Shown: positions 1 to 11,190 of the stretch, piece by piece
How the letters are laid out: each line of letters begins with the position of its first letter
Numbering within the stretch: position 1 is the stretch's first letter
The notes under the pieces: generated by a model
What the model saw: only the letters and a program-made list of their open reading frames with translations
Databases searched by the model: none
Told to the model about the DNA's origin: nothing
Position numbers and translations under genes: made by a program
DNA from: Cyclaneusma minus
Lineage: Eukaryota > Ascomycota > Leotiomycetes > Marthamycetales > Marthamycetaceae
Assembly: GCA_037179335.1 (NCBI GenBank)
Contig: JAKZHN010000023.1
Coordinates: forward strand, 434,001 to 498,000
Reading direction: 5' to 3'
Length of the DNA stretch: 64,000 bases

Positions 1-1398
1 TTTATTTTATTAATAAAAAGCGTTTAAACTTTATTAATAAGCTTTATAATTAATTTCTTGCTTTTAATATTGCTAATCATTAATTTGGTATAATTTAATA
101 TAAAACGTTGGTTGTAAAGGTGAATAAAATATTATATTAATTGCTTAAAATTCTAAGTTAAAAGCGTTTCCAAATTATAAATATTTAATTTATAGGAGAC
201 GCTAATCCCGTTCTAGCTAATCGGAGTGCCACGTGACCATCTCTACGGTAGCCATTGCACCTATTCCTTAACAATTACCTAACAAAAAGGCAGTTTATTT
301 AAAGATTCATTTTAATTCCGCGCATTAACATTCCCGCTTTTATTCCAATAATTTATTATATTAAAATTAATAATAATAATGCTATTTCAAATTGTTCTAA
401 TATTTCTACTTTTTCTAAAAACAAAATATAAATAATATTTCAATTTCCAAAGCTAAATTATATTTTATAAAAAATAGTGCTAAATAATAATAATAATAAT
501 GCAAATTATAATATCAAATTTTATAAAATTATTTAAACTATAATTGCATATATTGGCTATAATATTAATAATATTAAAGCATTTATAAATTTAATTATGA
601 AATAATGCTTTCTAGTAATAAATATTTGCAAACACAGAATTTTTTAATTTTACAAAAAATAACATTAATTTTAAATTCTTTTCATATAAATAATAAAAGC
701 TTGCTATAATTAAAAAACTAAAATCCTTAATATAAAATAAAATATAAAAATGTATTAAAAAGCTAAAAAAGATAAATTTAATTTCTATTAAATAAATATA
801 CATTACTCAAATTAAAATTAACGGAATTATTAAATAATTTAAAGCTTGGCTAATAATTTAAAGTTTTAGCCAAATATTTGAAAAAAACTATATTAATATT
901 TTTGCCTCAATTATTCGTATAAATTCTTTTTCTCTTTTTCTTTTTCTTTTTTTTGCAAAAATTTTAAATATAATAATTTAATATTAAAAACGCTTTTACC
1001 AAAGCCAAAATAATATTTAAATTCTATCTAAATTCTTTTAAAAAAATTACTATTTTATTAAATTGTATTTTTTAAAATTTTAAAATTTTATACAATTTAA
1101 AATAAATAGTTAAAAATTAAAATCTGCTTATAAAAAAAGCTAAAAAAATAGAATTTTATTTAAAGCTTCGCGGACTTTTGCATTTATAAATATCCAAAAT
1201 ATAGTATTATTTTTTTAATATATAGTACTAATATTATTATAGCCGCTTGCAGCAAAAACCAATTTGCCTATTTTATTTTTAGCTTTTCTTTTAATTTAAT
1301 ACTAAAAGTCTAGGAAAAAAAATCTTAATATAAAAATAAAAGAAAACCGGAAAATCAAAACCGTTTATTTTGACCAGAAATAATACCTTTGCCAAATA

Positions 1399-1930
1399 TT
1401 GGAAAAATTTAATATAGCTAAATTTAAATTTTTAATTAAGCATATTTTTTTAAATAATTATAAAGCTTTTAAATTTTCTGCCCTTAATAATAAATATATA
1501 AATATTAAAAAATACCAGCAAATTATTAAAAGCTTTATATTTGCTATAATTCTTATTTATTTAAATATTGCCTTTGCAATTAAAGAACTGGCCCAATATA
1601 TAAGCAATTTATTAATTTATTATAGCCATGCCTTTAAACGTCTATTGCGCTATATTAGTTTAATAATTTCCTATAAAATATATTATAATTTTAAAAAGAT
1701 ATACTATAAATTAATAATTTATTTAAATTCTAATTAAATTAGCAATAAAGTTAATCGGATAAGCATATTTAAAATCGTCGCTATATTCTATAGCATATCA
1801 ATATTATAAAAAAGCAAAACACAATGGTATATTTCTATTTTCTTAATCGAATCCAAATATATTGCCCTATTTAGCTATGGCAAATAAAACCAATGGCTTA
1901 ATTAAATCCTTAGAAATTTAGAAATTCCTT
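1399..1930 (+). pseudogene. Degenerate Ty1/copia reverse transcriptase end and RNase H
   Basis: Frame 1 of the plus strand follows the copia pattern at the RT/RNase H junction. The family order Y-Q-x-I-x-G-S-L-x-F-A, x-x-P-D-I-A-F-A, L-x-x-Y, H-x-x-A-x-K-R-L-L-R-Y and Y-S-D-S-D is echoed by YQQIIKSFIFA, LNIAFAIKELAQY, HAFKRLLRY and YLNSN. After the stop at 1735 the same frame continues with VNRISIFKIVA and then IESKYIALFSYGK, which echo the RNase H blocks D-R-x-S-x-x-G and T-E-S-E-Y-x-A-L. Glycines and arginines are replaced as expected from G-to-A change on this strand, and several stops interrupt the frame. It is a dead element fragment. Strand and family are well supported; element ends are not visible. 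Confidence 0.75.
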
Positions 1931-3356
1931 AATTTATTAAAAATAAATCCATAATTTATTTAAATGCTTGGAAATAATTAAACATTCCTTTATATAGTTA
2001 AAAATCCAAAAATCCATCAATACTCCAAATATATAAATATAATATATTATTTTATTTGAAATTCAAAAAGAAGTAGCTTATAATTAAATATATTTCTATA
2101 AACAAAATAATAGCAAATAGACTAATAAAGCCGCTTTATTAAATTAAATTTATAAAATTTATAAGAATACTAAAATTCGTTATATAAAGCTATAAAGAAC
2201 TGGTTAATTTTATAAGAAAATATTAAAAAATAAATGCAATAGCAGCTATTATAAAATAGCCATTATATATAATAGCTAAACCCAAAAAAGACTAGTATCC
2301 GCATAGTGAAAATATTTTTATTTTGGAGTGCCAATTATTCTAATTTTCTTAAGCATAATACAACGTCTTTTACACCCTTCTTCTATGCCCCTGTATCCAC
2401 TCATTTCCAATAAATTGGAAAATTAAAATTATTTGCCAATATAAATATTAATTAGCTAGTTTCTAAAAGAAATTGCGAAAAAATGCATTAGTAAAATTAT
2501 TTTGTAATTTAAAAATATAAATAAATTCCAATTTAATATTAAAATTAGCGCTAAAAAGAATAGCTAACGTAATATAGCGTTTTGGTTTCAATTTTAAAAT
2601 ATTTGTTTAAAGAATTTATATTAAACCGTGGTACTATTAATATAAATAATAATTTAATCTTTAAAATATTAATATTAAAAATTATAATTTTTTATTTTTT
2701 GGATTTTTTGCAAGCAAAAATATGGAATATTGGCAGGGTTTTTATAAATTGCTTTTAATTGTATTTAATAAAATTATAATTATTAATATAAAAGGCATTT
2801 AAGCCAATTTTTAAAGCATTGCTAAATAAATAAATTTGCTTATATATTAATTTATTAAAAGATTTAATATTATTTAATTGGGGAAAAAGCGTGCGCTATT
2901 AAGAAAAGTTTTTGCGAATTTTTATAAAAATGCAGCGGGAAGCTTTTTTTAAAGCGTATTAAAAAAAAAGCTATAAAAATTCATAATTTGCAAAAATAAA
3001 AATAATCGAATTTTATTACTATAATTGCAAAATTCAAATTGCTAATTATAAATTAAATTTAATAAAGGCTAATGAATTTGCAAATAGAAAATTAATTCAG
3101 AAATTTGCAGATTTTGGCTATTTTTTTTAATGGGATAAATATGCTGAATGCTTAAATATTACTATTAAATATTAATATTATAATTCTAATGCCTTTAGCG
3201 TTTTTTTTAAAAAATTCTATTAAATTTTCAAAATCAAATAAAGCAAATTATAATTAAATTCCCAAATGAAAAGCTATTTTAGCTATAGCAGCGAAAAAAT
3301 AATAATATTATTATTTGAATAGTAAAAAACCATTAATTTAAATAATTAATATTTTT

Positions 3357-3360
<4 letters not shown>

Positions 3361-3388
<28 letters not shown>
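3361..3388. repeat. (TA)14 microsatellite
   Basis: Fourteen uninterrupted TA units inside AT-rich block 1. Confidence 0.95.
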
Positions 3389-3391
<3 letters not shown>

Positions 3392-6300
3392 CCGTTGCTA
3401 GTTTAAAAGGGAGTATTTATTCGATATAAATATGGCCATTTTATATAAAGCCAAGAAGCTATTATTGAATTAGGGCAATGGGGATTATTTTAAAAATATC
3501 TTTTATATTTATTTTTAGCAATATATAATTTTAATTGATTTTAATAACTGCTTGCAAAATTTTCTAAAATTTAATATAGTAAGATTTAATGGTTTTATTA
3601 ATAATATAGTAATTAATTAATAATATTAAAAAGTATAAAGAATAATAAATAATATGCTATTTATTAGAATTTTAAAAGCCTTTTAAAATAAGATTTTTTT
3701 TAAAAAAAACTATATTGATTTTTTTAATCTTTTGCAATTTTAGATTAATTTGGATTTTTTTATTAATTATATTAAATGCAAAAAAGCATATTTTAAAATT
3801 GCTTTAAAATTGCTTTTAAAAGGAATCATTATAGTTTAAAAGAATTTTAATTTAAAAAATATTATAAAAAATTAATAGCAGGGTATTTAAATAGCTAAAA
3901 AATAAAAATTTTTAGGCTAAAAAATAAAATTGCGAATTAATTAAAAATTTGAAAATAAAAAAAAGTATTAAATTAGGCCGATTGCGAACAGCAGTATTTA
4001 AATTGTAAAAAATTAAAAAAATACTTTAAAAAAAGAATTGAAAATGGAGTTATTGGGAAAATTAAAAATGCCGGCATTACTAATGGACAAATTAAAATTG
4101 CTATATAAATAGATAAAAACTTTTTAAAAAAAATACTTTATAAAAATTAGGATAGCTCTTTAAAACGGGCCAATAATTTAAAAAAATATTAATTAACAAT
4201 AATAATAGTAATAATATAAACCGAAATTAATGCAAAAAAATAAAATCGCTTTTTAATTTAGCTGGATTTGATTGGCTTTAAATTTTTTAATTAAAATTTA
4301 AATGATTTTTAAAATAATGGCTTTTTTATTATTATTATTAGCAGCGCTAATATTATGATTATTAGCGCTGTGTTTTTTATAGAATTTTGCAATATAAACT
4401 TTTTTGCAAATAGAATATTTATAATAGCATTTGCAATAATTGCTTATATAAATAAAAATAAATTAGCAAAAACAAATTATTAAACTATTATTGAAATTTT
4501 TATTTTTATTTAGCGGCTAATACAAAAGGCTATTTAAAAAAATTATTGCAATTGGCATTTGGCATTGCTGGCGAATTAAAAAATCCAATAGTTTTTAATA
4601 GATTTTGTTTTTAAAATAGCTATTTTATAAATTTGCAAAATTACTTTTTTAAATATTCTTTTAAGCGTAGGCTTTTTAAAAAAAATAGCTATTATAAGCC
4701 CCGGAATTTTTAAAATATTAATAATATAAAATATTAATGCAAATAAAAAAATATATATATCTACAAGTTTTTGGTAACTGCTTTTTTATTGCTTTAAATA
4801 AAGACCGAAATAAATCGATTTTTTTATATAGCCAAAGCGGTATTAATTTGGATGCTAGATTTTAAAACTTTGGAATAAAAATAGGGCAAAAAACTAAAAT
4901 AAAATTTATTTTTAGCAATTATAGAAATATATTAAAAGCCAATATATAAAAATTAATCATAAATCTTGAAAATTTTAAAAGGGAATTTTTTACTATTAAT
5001 AATAGAATCATTATTTTATTACAAGAAAAACTAATGCTAAAGCTAGGGAATTGGACTAGTAATAGCGGCTAGCTGGATTTGGTAAAGCTTTTTGTTTTTT
5101 TTTATAGTTTTTTATTTATGCTTTAATTGAAATTGCAAGAGTTTTTTAGCAAAATCCTAATTATTTAAAAAAGCCGTTTTAAAAATTTATATGTAGAAGC
5201 TTTGACGCTGGCAATAAGTAAAAGGAATTATAAAAGGAAATAGGAAAGAAAAAAAGCAGCGCTAGCAAGGGCGCTGCTAGCGGGAATTAGGCATAAAGAT
5301 TTTAGAATTTTTAGAATTTTAATTTTCATTGCTATTGGCGCTGCTGGCTATTGGGCCAGGGCAATTGCGATTTTAATTAGTATTGGTATATTAAAAGCGG
5401 CGTAAAGCAGCGAAGACAGGGGCAGCGCGCTTTAAAGATATATTGGCAATTAATTAATATATATAGTAAAGTTTATAAATTTGGAATTAATATAAAAAAG
5501 CATTTAAATAAATTAATTTAATTTAATTAATAAAATAATCAATATTAATAAGGAAAAAAACAATAATGGCAAAAAGGAGTTTTTTTTTACTACCGTTATA
5601 GGCTTTATTATTGCTTACGCTTTTGGTTGTTAAAGGGTTCCACATAAAATCCACATGACGATAAGCCAGCCTCGCCACTATAAAACCCATCATTTATAGG
5701 ATTTGGATAGAGCTAGCGCTTATTGTGTGCCACTAGACGCTTCCGCGGTAGTAGCACTGATATCCTTTGTTTGGTTAGCCTCGTTGCTTACTGCCTCCAG
5801 TACAAAAGAAAGTTCTCTTTCCCACTCTCTCACCCCATCCCAACGACCAAGAGAATAATACAGCTGTATCGACTTTCATGGACCCCGTGGCGTACGAACA
5901 TGGCAATGCCCTACTAGCAGTACCACTAGAGGAAAGCACGCGGGCTGGTAACAGATAATTGTTGTAGTTCAGTACTGATATTTTCTTGGGGAGCGGCGAG
6001 CCGTCCAAAAGTCTTGAAATGTGCATATGGTTGTCCTTGAGTATGGGGAGCAAGAGAAGGGGAGCAAGGGAACGGGCGCTGGAGTTTTTTTTAAACTAAT
6101 ACATCTCACGCTAGTAGCTCGCTGGCTTACTAGGGTGATAACGGCTGAACTTGCTTCCGAGGAACCATTGCTTTTTTAAATTTTCTGGTTTTTCATCGTT
6201 AAATACTGGCTTTTGATCCCAGCAGCATCCCAGAGAATATTAAACACGATATCGACAGCGCAAGTCGATCTGATAACTAAAAGTGAAGTTGTGAAGCCCA

Positions 6301-6962
6301 ATCTACCGCTAAGCTAGAACCTGTGGAACCCAGCTTTGTGAATCTACAGCAATACCATCCCTGGCGAGTATTAGCCTCCAAGTGCATTGCGATATCTAGT
6401 TTACTTGTCAAAAGTCTGTTTGCTGCACAAGCAGGTCGTCTTCCTCTCACTATTTGAGCAGACCGAAGATCGTGGCCTTCACGGAAGAGGAATGGATGAA
6501 TTACCTGATTATGATTGCTATTTGACAACGAAGGGGCTGCTGGAGCTGATGGTGGGATTATTGTCGACTGAGGGGAGTCTTGGTATCATGAAAAAGGGTT
6601 CCTTTCAGGGTCTTACAGTTGCATGATCGATTAAAGTTGTGAGTACCGTGGGAGAAGAAGTGAGCAGGAGTCCAGGGTCATGAGATCAGGGCTTCGTTGT
6701 ATTGGAATTGGGAGGCGTTTCAAGTGTAGCCAAGACGCTCCTACGACAGCACTTGTGAGTAGTTGGGTTGCTGTGTCCAGAACTGCGGGGGCAATTCCAA
6801 ATTCACCAGATCGTTAGCTTTACCAGAATCACCTCAGCTTCATCCTTATCCTTTTTTTGCAAAACTCGCGTAGCTCACTTGCCCCGCAATATTGCGGAGC
6901 TAGCGCGGAACTATCGGAACTCCTCGACCTCCCGGACCTTTCTCTTCTCATACAATCCGACA

Positions 6963-7035
6963 TCATGGCTTCCCGCCCAGGGTGGGTGATCCGCAGCTGG
7001 ATCATCCAAGCAACATCCTGGCCGGCAGCTGCGAC
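6963..7035 (+). repeat. Dispersed repeat family A, copy 1
   Basis: Shares a core GCTTCCCGCCCAG followed by GGGNGATCC, CAGCTGGATC and TCCAA with the segment at 7921-7995. The similarity covers about 55-70 bases with scattered substitutions. No coding sense is apparent. Confidence 0.7.
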
Positions 7036-7307
7036 AGCTCTTTACGCCCTACCAGTCCCAGCAGAAGCTCCCGCATTGACTTACATGGACAACGTGGCGT
7101 GCCAATCTGTTAGGCCTTGCCGCCAGCATAAGCACCCCAGTAGTAAGCACATTGGTCTGAAGATCTTACAAAGCAAATCCTTTATCCGCCACAATAATGT
7201 TCGCACTTCATTGTGCTGTTTTTTCAGCCGCTCGCTAACCGGTTAGCCTAGCACCCTTATCCTGTTTTGTCGTCCTCTCCAAAAACTCCCATTTAACAAG
7301 CTTTTCC

Positions 7308-7432
7308 TCAGTTGACAGTACTAGTAGCCTCGTTGACGCTCGTAGGCAAATAGAAAGTGTTCATCGTGATCCTCGCCAACTGCTCCTAAGCCAGCGCGAT
7401 GTGGACCCTCGTCGACTTCGAGTCGCCACAAC
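7308..7432 (+). repeat. Dispersed repeat family C, copy 1
   Basis: Contains the ordered words TTGACGCTC, a TCATCGT/CATCGT block, TCGC then GCTCCTAAGCCAGC and CTTCGAGT. The same order occurs at 8866-8995 (TTGACGCTC, CCATCGTAA, GCACCCAAGCCAGC, CTTCGAGT). Confidence 0.65.
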
Positions 7433-7920
7433 CATAAGTGGTAGGTAGTTGGGAGCCAGGAGATTCGCAGTTCCCAAGTGTACAAAAGCTACTAACTGTG
7501 AATACACGAGGCTATGGCGGCACTAGCTTATTTCGCCCAGCTATCTCAGCTTCGGTCTCTGCTACTTTTTTCTATGAAACCAAGTTCTCTCTCTTGTCCT
7601 GTTTCCTTCTTTTTATATTCTCTTTCCTCCCACTCCTTTGCATCGCTGCTGTGGTTCCTGCTAGCAGCTACTCTGATTGTTGCTTATTTGGCTTCTCTCT
7701 CCCTTTTTTCAAGGACTAGTCGCTGCCGCTCCACTACGGTTGCTGTCCCAACACCGTGAGCGACTTCTGGAGACGACAGAAGTTTCGTACCTGAGAGGAA
7801 CGGCCGGAAAGACGAGGACAAGGGGGTTTGTGCGATCTAATCTACTCTATATATTGTGCAAGGCTATTAATGTGTCCCGCCGGTCAAAATGAGGGCCCGA
7901 CGCCAGCAATACTCGGAGCA

Positions 7921-7995
7921 ACCAGGGCTTCCCGCCCAGAATGGGCGATCCACAGCTGGATCGTCCAAATAATAACCTGGGGCAGCCGCCGCCGA
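7921..7995 (+). repeat. Dispersed repeat family A, copy 2
   Basis: Second copy of the motif series seen at 6963-7035, same orientation, about 960 bp downstream. Confidence 0.7.
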
Positions 7996-8019
7996 CGCAG
8001 CCCCGTCCTCAACGAGTAG

Positions 8020-8190
8020 TGTCCCCTTTGGTTTAGAGAGAAGAAGATGTTGGTCCGGCGGAGAGTGCTTAAGTGGTCTCAGAGATCTTAGCTAGCACAG
8101 TGGAACACAACTGGGTGGAGGTGGGGGGGGGGGTTGTCTGCTGGCTGAGTGCGGGACAGGGTGAAGCTGGTGGGCCGGTGGGAAGGTAGC
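8020..8190 (+). repeat. Dispersed repeat family B, copy 1
   Basis: Marked by a purine run AGAGAGAAGAAGA, then GAGTGCTTAAGTGGT, a GCTAGCACAG block and a GGGACAGGGTGAAG end. Most diverged of the three forward copies and includes a G12 run near 8118. Confidence 0.6.
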
Positions 8191-8329
8191 AAAATGACGA
8201 GTATTTGAACGGGCATAGACTTTACTTACATAGCGGAAGCAGCAGAGGCAGCAGGGCTTTTCGATCGGCTCTATTCCAAGCTGTTCGTAAGCGCAGCGCT
8301 TTTTCCTCGTCCCCTATCCGACGGGAGGA

Positions 8330-8500
8330 GCGACGCCCTTGGTCTGGAGAAAAAAGAAGGAGAGGTTGGACAGGCCAGGGTGTGCTTAAGTATTTTTAAG
8401 GGGATCTCGGCTAGCATAGCAGAACGGGACAGGATGGAGGCGAAGGAAGTGTTTGCTAGCGGAGTTGGGGAAGGGTGAAATTGGGACAGGTTGGTGAGGG
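8330..8500 (+). repeat. Dispersed repeat family B, copy 2
   Basis: Ordered words CTTGGTCTGGAGA, AAGAAGGAGAGGTTG, GTGCTTAAGTA, CGGCTAGCATAGCAG, GGGACAGGATGGAGGCGA are shared with the copy at 10560-10740. Confidence 0.75.
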
Positions 8501-8519
8501 TATGGAAAGATGTACATGT

Positions 8520-8665
8520 GCTTCACCCCAGCAGCAAACAATTTATCCACTTCGACCGTCCCATCCTGTCTTGTTAAGTGAGAGCTTTAGAGGAACTACT
8601 TAAGAAGCCCCAGCCGGTCAAACTTCTTCTTCTTCTCTCCAAACCAGGACCACTCGCATGTTCAG
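8520..8665 (-). repeat. Dispersed repeat family B, inverted copy
   Basis: The reverse complement reads GGTTTGGAGAGAAGAAGAAG, then GACCGGCTGGGG, CTTAAGTAGTTCCTCT, and GACAGGATGGGACGG, matching the order of the forward family B copies. It faces copy 2 across about 20 bp, so the two could form a long imperfect hairpin. Confidence 0.65.
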
Positions 8666-8865
8666 AGCTATCGAGCTGAAGACACTCGATCTCCCTATTT
8701 GGCATCAGCTACTGAGACTTCAACAATACAGCTTTACGGTAGCCATCGTATCTAAAATGTCATGTGCTCGTCCCGATCTAGGGGGAATGCTCGCACTAAT
8801 TAAACTGTGATAATTCACAATGTTTTCCTTCCTGTCGAGATCTGCTTAAGGCAATCAAACAGTAC

Positions 8866-8995
8866 AGACGATTCACAGTATTGCACTCTCCTTGACGCTC
8901 ATAAGCACAAGTAAGGAGTCCATCGTAAAGCTCGCTGATTGCACCCAAGCCAGCTTAATGCGGGTGCTCCTCAGCTTCGAGTATCTGAGAAGAGA
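8866..8995 (+). repeat. Dispersed repeat family C, copy 2
   Basis: Diverged second copy of the 7308-7432 segment, same orientation and spacing of the shared words. Confidence 0.65.
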
Positions 8996-10559
8996 AAGGT
9001 CCGGGAGATTGAGGAAGTTCTTTTGAGCAAGAAGCCGTCCCGCTAGTTCTGCCCTAGTTCCGCTAGCTCCTCAAGGTTTTGAAGCTAGCGAGATAAGGGA
9101 GTTCACAAAGGAGGATGAAGCTAAGCATGTGGTGAATTTCAATTTGACCCTCAATATCCTGGACACAGCAATGCAACTACATTTAGCTACCGTTGCAAGT
9201 CTCACACTAAAGCTAAAGAATATTGCACAGTAGGAAGCACATCATCTCTAGTCTGTCCTTGACCGCTCTAGGCTTCTTCCCACGACAAGAAAGGCGGTAA
9301 CACGGTCGAAAGCTTAGAGGGTAGAGCTTTAAGCTCTATGCTGCGCGCTCCTCTCCCCTCCTCCTTCCACAGACGTATACACACCACTGAACCACGCTAC
9401 TGCAGTTGACCCCTTACCCTTGTATGTCTCGACATTTCCTGGCCCTCCTCCACAATGTGGCAGAGAGGTGGTACATAAGATAATTAGGATGAGGAACATC
9501 CGCCCTGTGTGGCACGTATAGTTTGATTTCTTGTCTTCAACAATGGCAAATTACTCAGCCACTACCTCCGATGGGCAGGTCGAACGGGAAGCACCTCATC
9601 AAGGATTTAGACTCTCAAATTTGACAAAGGCCACCATCAGGCAACCGTCGATTGAGCTGAACCTGAAACTATAGCAGATTTGGTTATGGAAGTTTGGCAA
9701 CACCCCGCGCCACCTCCTAGGTAAACAAAGAACACACTGTGGTTAGCAAACAAGCCCCAGAACGCCTCCCCCAAAAACACCACTGCACGGGAGGAAACAT
9801 ATTCTGTATTCTTCCCCTTGCCCAGAAATTGTCAAGAAAGCAGTCCTAACATGATAATCCTGCCTCAAATCCGTCATCTGTTGCTTGAACTCCAGGCCTC
9901 AACAATCGTACCGACAGCGGCCAGCTGCTACGACAAACTTCAACAGCTCCTTTCCAACACCCATTCTATTCACTGGCCAGCACTTTCCCGCAGATATCAC
10001 ATTGGTCCCTAAAAGGCTCCACACATCGCCTTTCCAAGCGACCGCATCTCTATTTTTGTTGAGCGCAACTGAAACCAGCGCCTTCAGTTCCAGGTAGACA
10101 TCCTGAACCGACATCTCATTGATTTGTGCAGACAGGTTACTGCCAACACCAATGCTACCTATCCGAGGTGTTCGCCAGACCACCAACTCCCAGGCCGACC
10201 TACTGGAGGCTCAGCGCCAGCATATCCGCAACCTGGACAATGCCTGTCCCCACTTTCACGCAGTCCATTCTCCTCAGAGTGAGCAGCAGGCCCAGTGGAA
10301 ACCCCAACTTGTCGGTAGTAACCTCAGTTTTCCACTGCACTTTCGCAGCCATCTTCCTGCTTTCTACGATTGCCATGGCCCAAGAGAAGAAAGAAAGAGA
10401 AGAAAGATCCCATGGCCATTAACCATCACCACACGTAAGCAGGGAGAGCACGAACTGCTACCCACGGAAGTAGAGCCACCCCCCACTGTGTTTGTGAGAC
10501 GATTGCAACTCTGCTTTCATGTGCAGGAAGAGCAGCAACCCCCATTCGGTGGGAGCACT

Positions 10560-10740
10560 CTCACCCTTGGTCTGGAGAGAAGAAGAAGGAGAGGGTTGAT
10601 CGGGCGGGGAGTGCTTAAGTAGTTCTTTGGAGAGCTCCGCTAGTGCGGCAGGACGGGACGGGATGGAGGCGAGATGCGAAGAGGGGCTCGTTTACCATTG
10701 CCGGTGAAGGAGGTGAAGTTGAGTACGGGGGTAACATGCC
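10560..10740 (+). repeat. Dispersed repeat family B, copy 4
   Basis: Words CCTTGGTCTGGAGAGAAG, AGTGCTTAAGTAGTTCTTT, CTCCGCTAGTGCGGCAG and GGGACGGGATGGAGGCGA match copy 2 with scattered substitutions. It lies about 2.2 kb from the others. Confidence 0.75.
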
Positions 10741-10871
10741 TGTTCTGACCCCTACATTGAGCAACAATTGACCGAGAAACACCCTAAAGTACGCACACTC
10801 GATAACACCTTCCATCAAGCACAAGAGTACCTAATTTCTCCCAACCAAACAGGTTGGATATGAAAAGGGTA

Positions 10872-10960
10872 TATGGTGGTGAGAAAGGGTGGCTGCCTCA
10901 GGTGGTTGAGCCAGGGCCGCCTGGCTCTCGCTTAGCTTTTTTGGGGCCACAACCACCATA
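10872..10960. repeat. Foldback element with inner hairpin
   Basis: TATGGTGGT at 10872-10880 is the exact reverse complement of ACCACCATA at 10952-10960. Inside, GAGCCAGG (10908-10915) and CCTGGCTC (10920-10927) form an 8 bp stem over a 4-base loop. GGTGGTTG at 10901-10908 can also pair with CAACCACC at 10950-10957. Shares the word GGCTGCCTCAG with the larger foldback 130 bp downstream. Confidence 0.6.
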
Positions 10961-11083
10961 AAAGCTCTGCAATCACCAATTCTCTTTTTTCAAGTTTCAA
11001 GCCTTCAAGACAGACCACAGGCAGCTTTAGTTTTTCCTCCCGCCCACCCTACATACATTTTAGTCTAGCTCTTTACATAGCTA

Positions 11084-11190
11084 CAGCCGGTCAAGCTAGC
11101 TGCCTCAGCTCATCACGTGCCGCCAGCCACGTGAGCTCTTTCTACCGAGAAAGAGCTTTCTTGATCTGAGGCAGCCAGCTTGGCTGGCTG
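11084..11190. repeat. 107 bp three-way foldback element
   Basis: The outer arms (11084-11112 and 11162-11190) are inverted copies matching at about 25 of 29 positions; three of the four mismatches are transitions. Between them lie two clean hairpins: TCACGTG/CACGTGA at 11113-11119 and 11128-11134 (7 bp, 8-base loop), and AGCTCTTTCT/AGAAAGAGCT at 11134-11143 and 11148-11157 (10 bp, loop ACCG). Almost every base pairs, giving a three-way junction. The left flank is TA and the right flank TG, so a TA target duplication with one later transition is possible but not proven. Confidence 0.75.

Larger units (their letters stand above)
1..5620. repeat. AT-rich, repeat-mutated block 1
   Basis: The block is almost entirely A and T with stops in all frames and no intact gene. 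C and G are scarce and are lost unevenly: some stretches lack G, others lack C, as expected when one strand at a time is deaminated. The residual C and G sit mostly in GpC dinucleotides. A copia RNase H remnant is recognisable at 1399-1930. A slightly less eroded patch lies at about 197-275, and GC-richer patches with inverted GCGCT/AGCGC pieces lie at 5255-5440. ORFs here, such as those around 612-803, are chance open frames. The right edge passes into normal GC at about 5620. Confidence 0.85.

Noticed and set aside
1..5620. Mitochondrial DNA insertion, suggested by AT content
   Set aside because: No mitochondrial gene frame is visible, while copia RNase H is; the strand-biased loss of G or C fits mutated transposons better.
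6963..8190. 5S rRNA, suggested by GCTTCCCGCCC and GTGCTTAAGT words
   Set aside because: The words occur in different repeat families and in an order that does not give a 5S fold.
10119..10622. 167-codon plus-strand frame
   Set aside because: It runs into repeat family B and shares no conserved protein between repeat copies.
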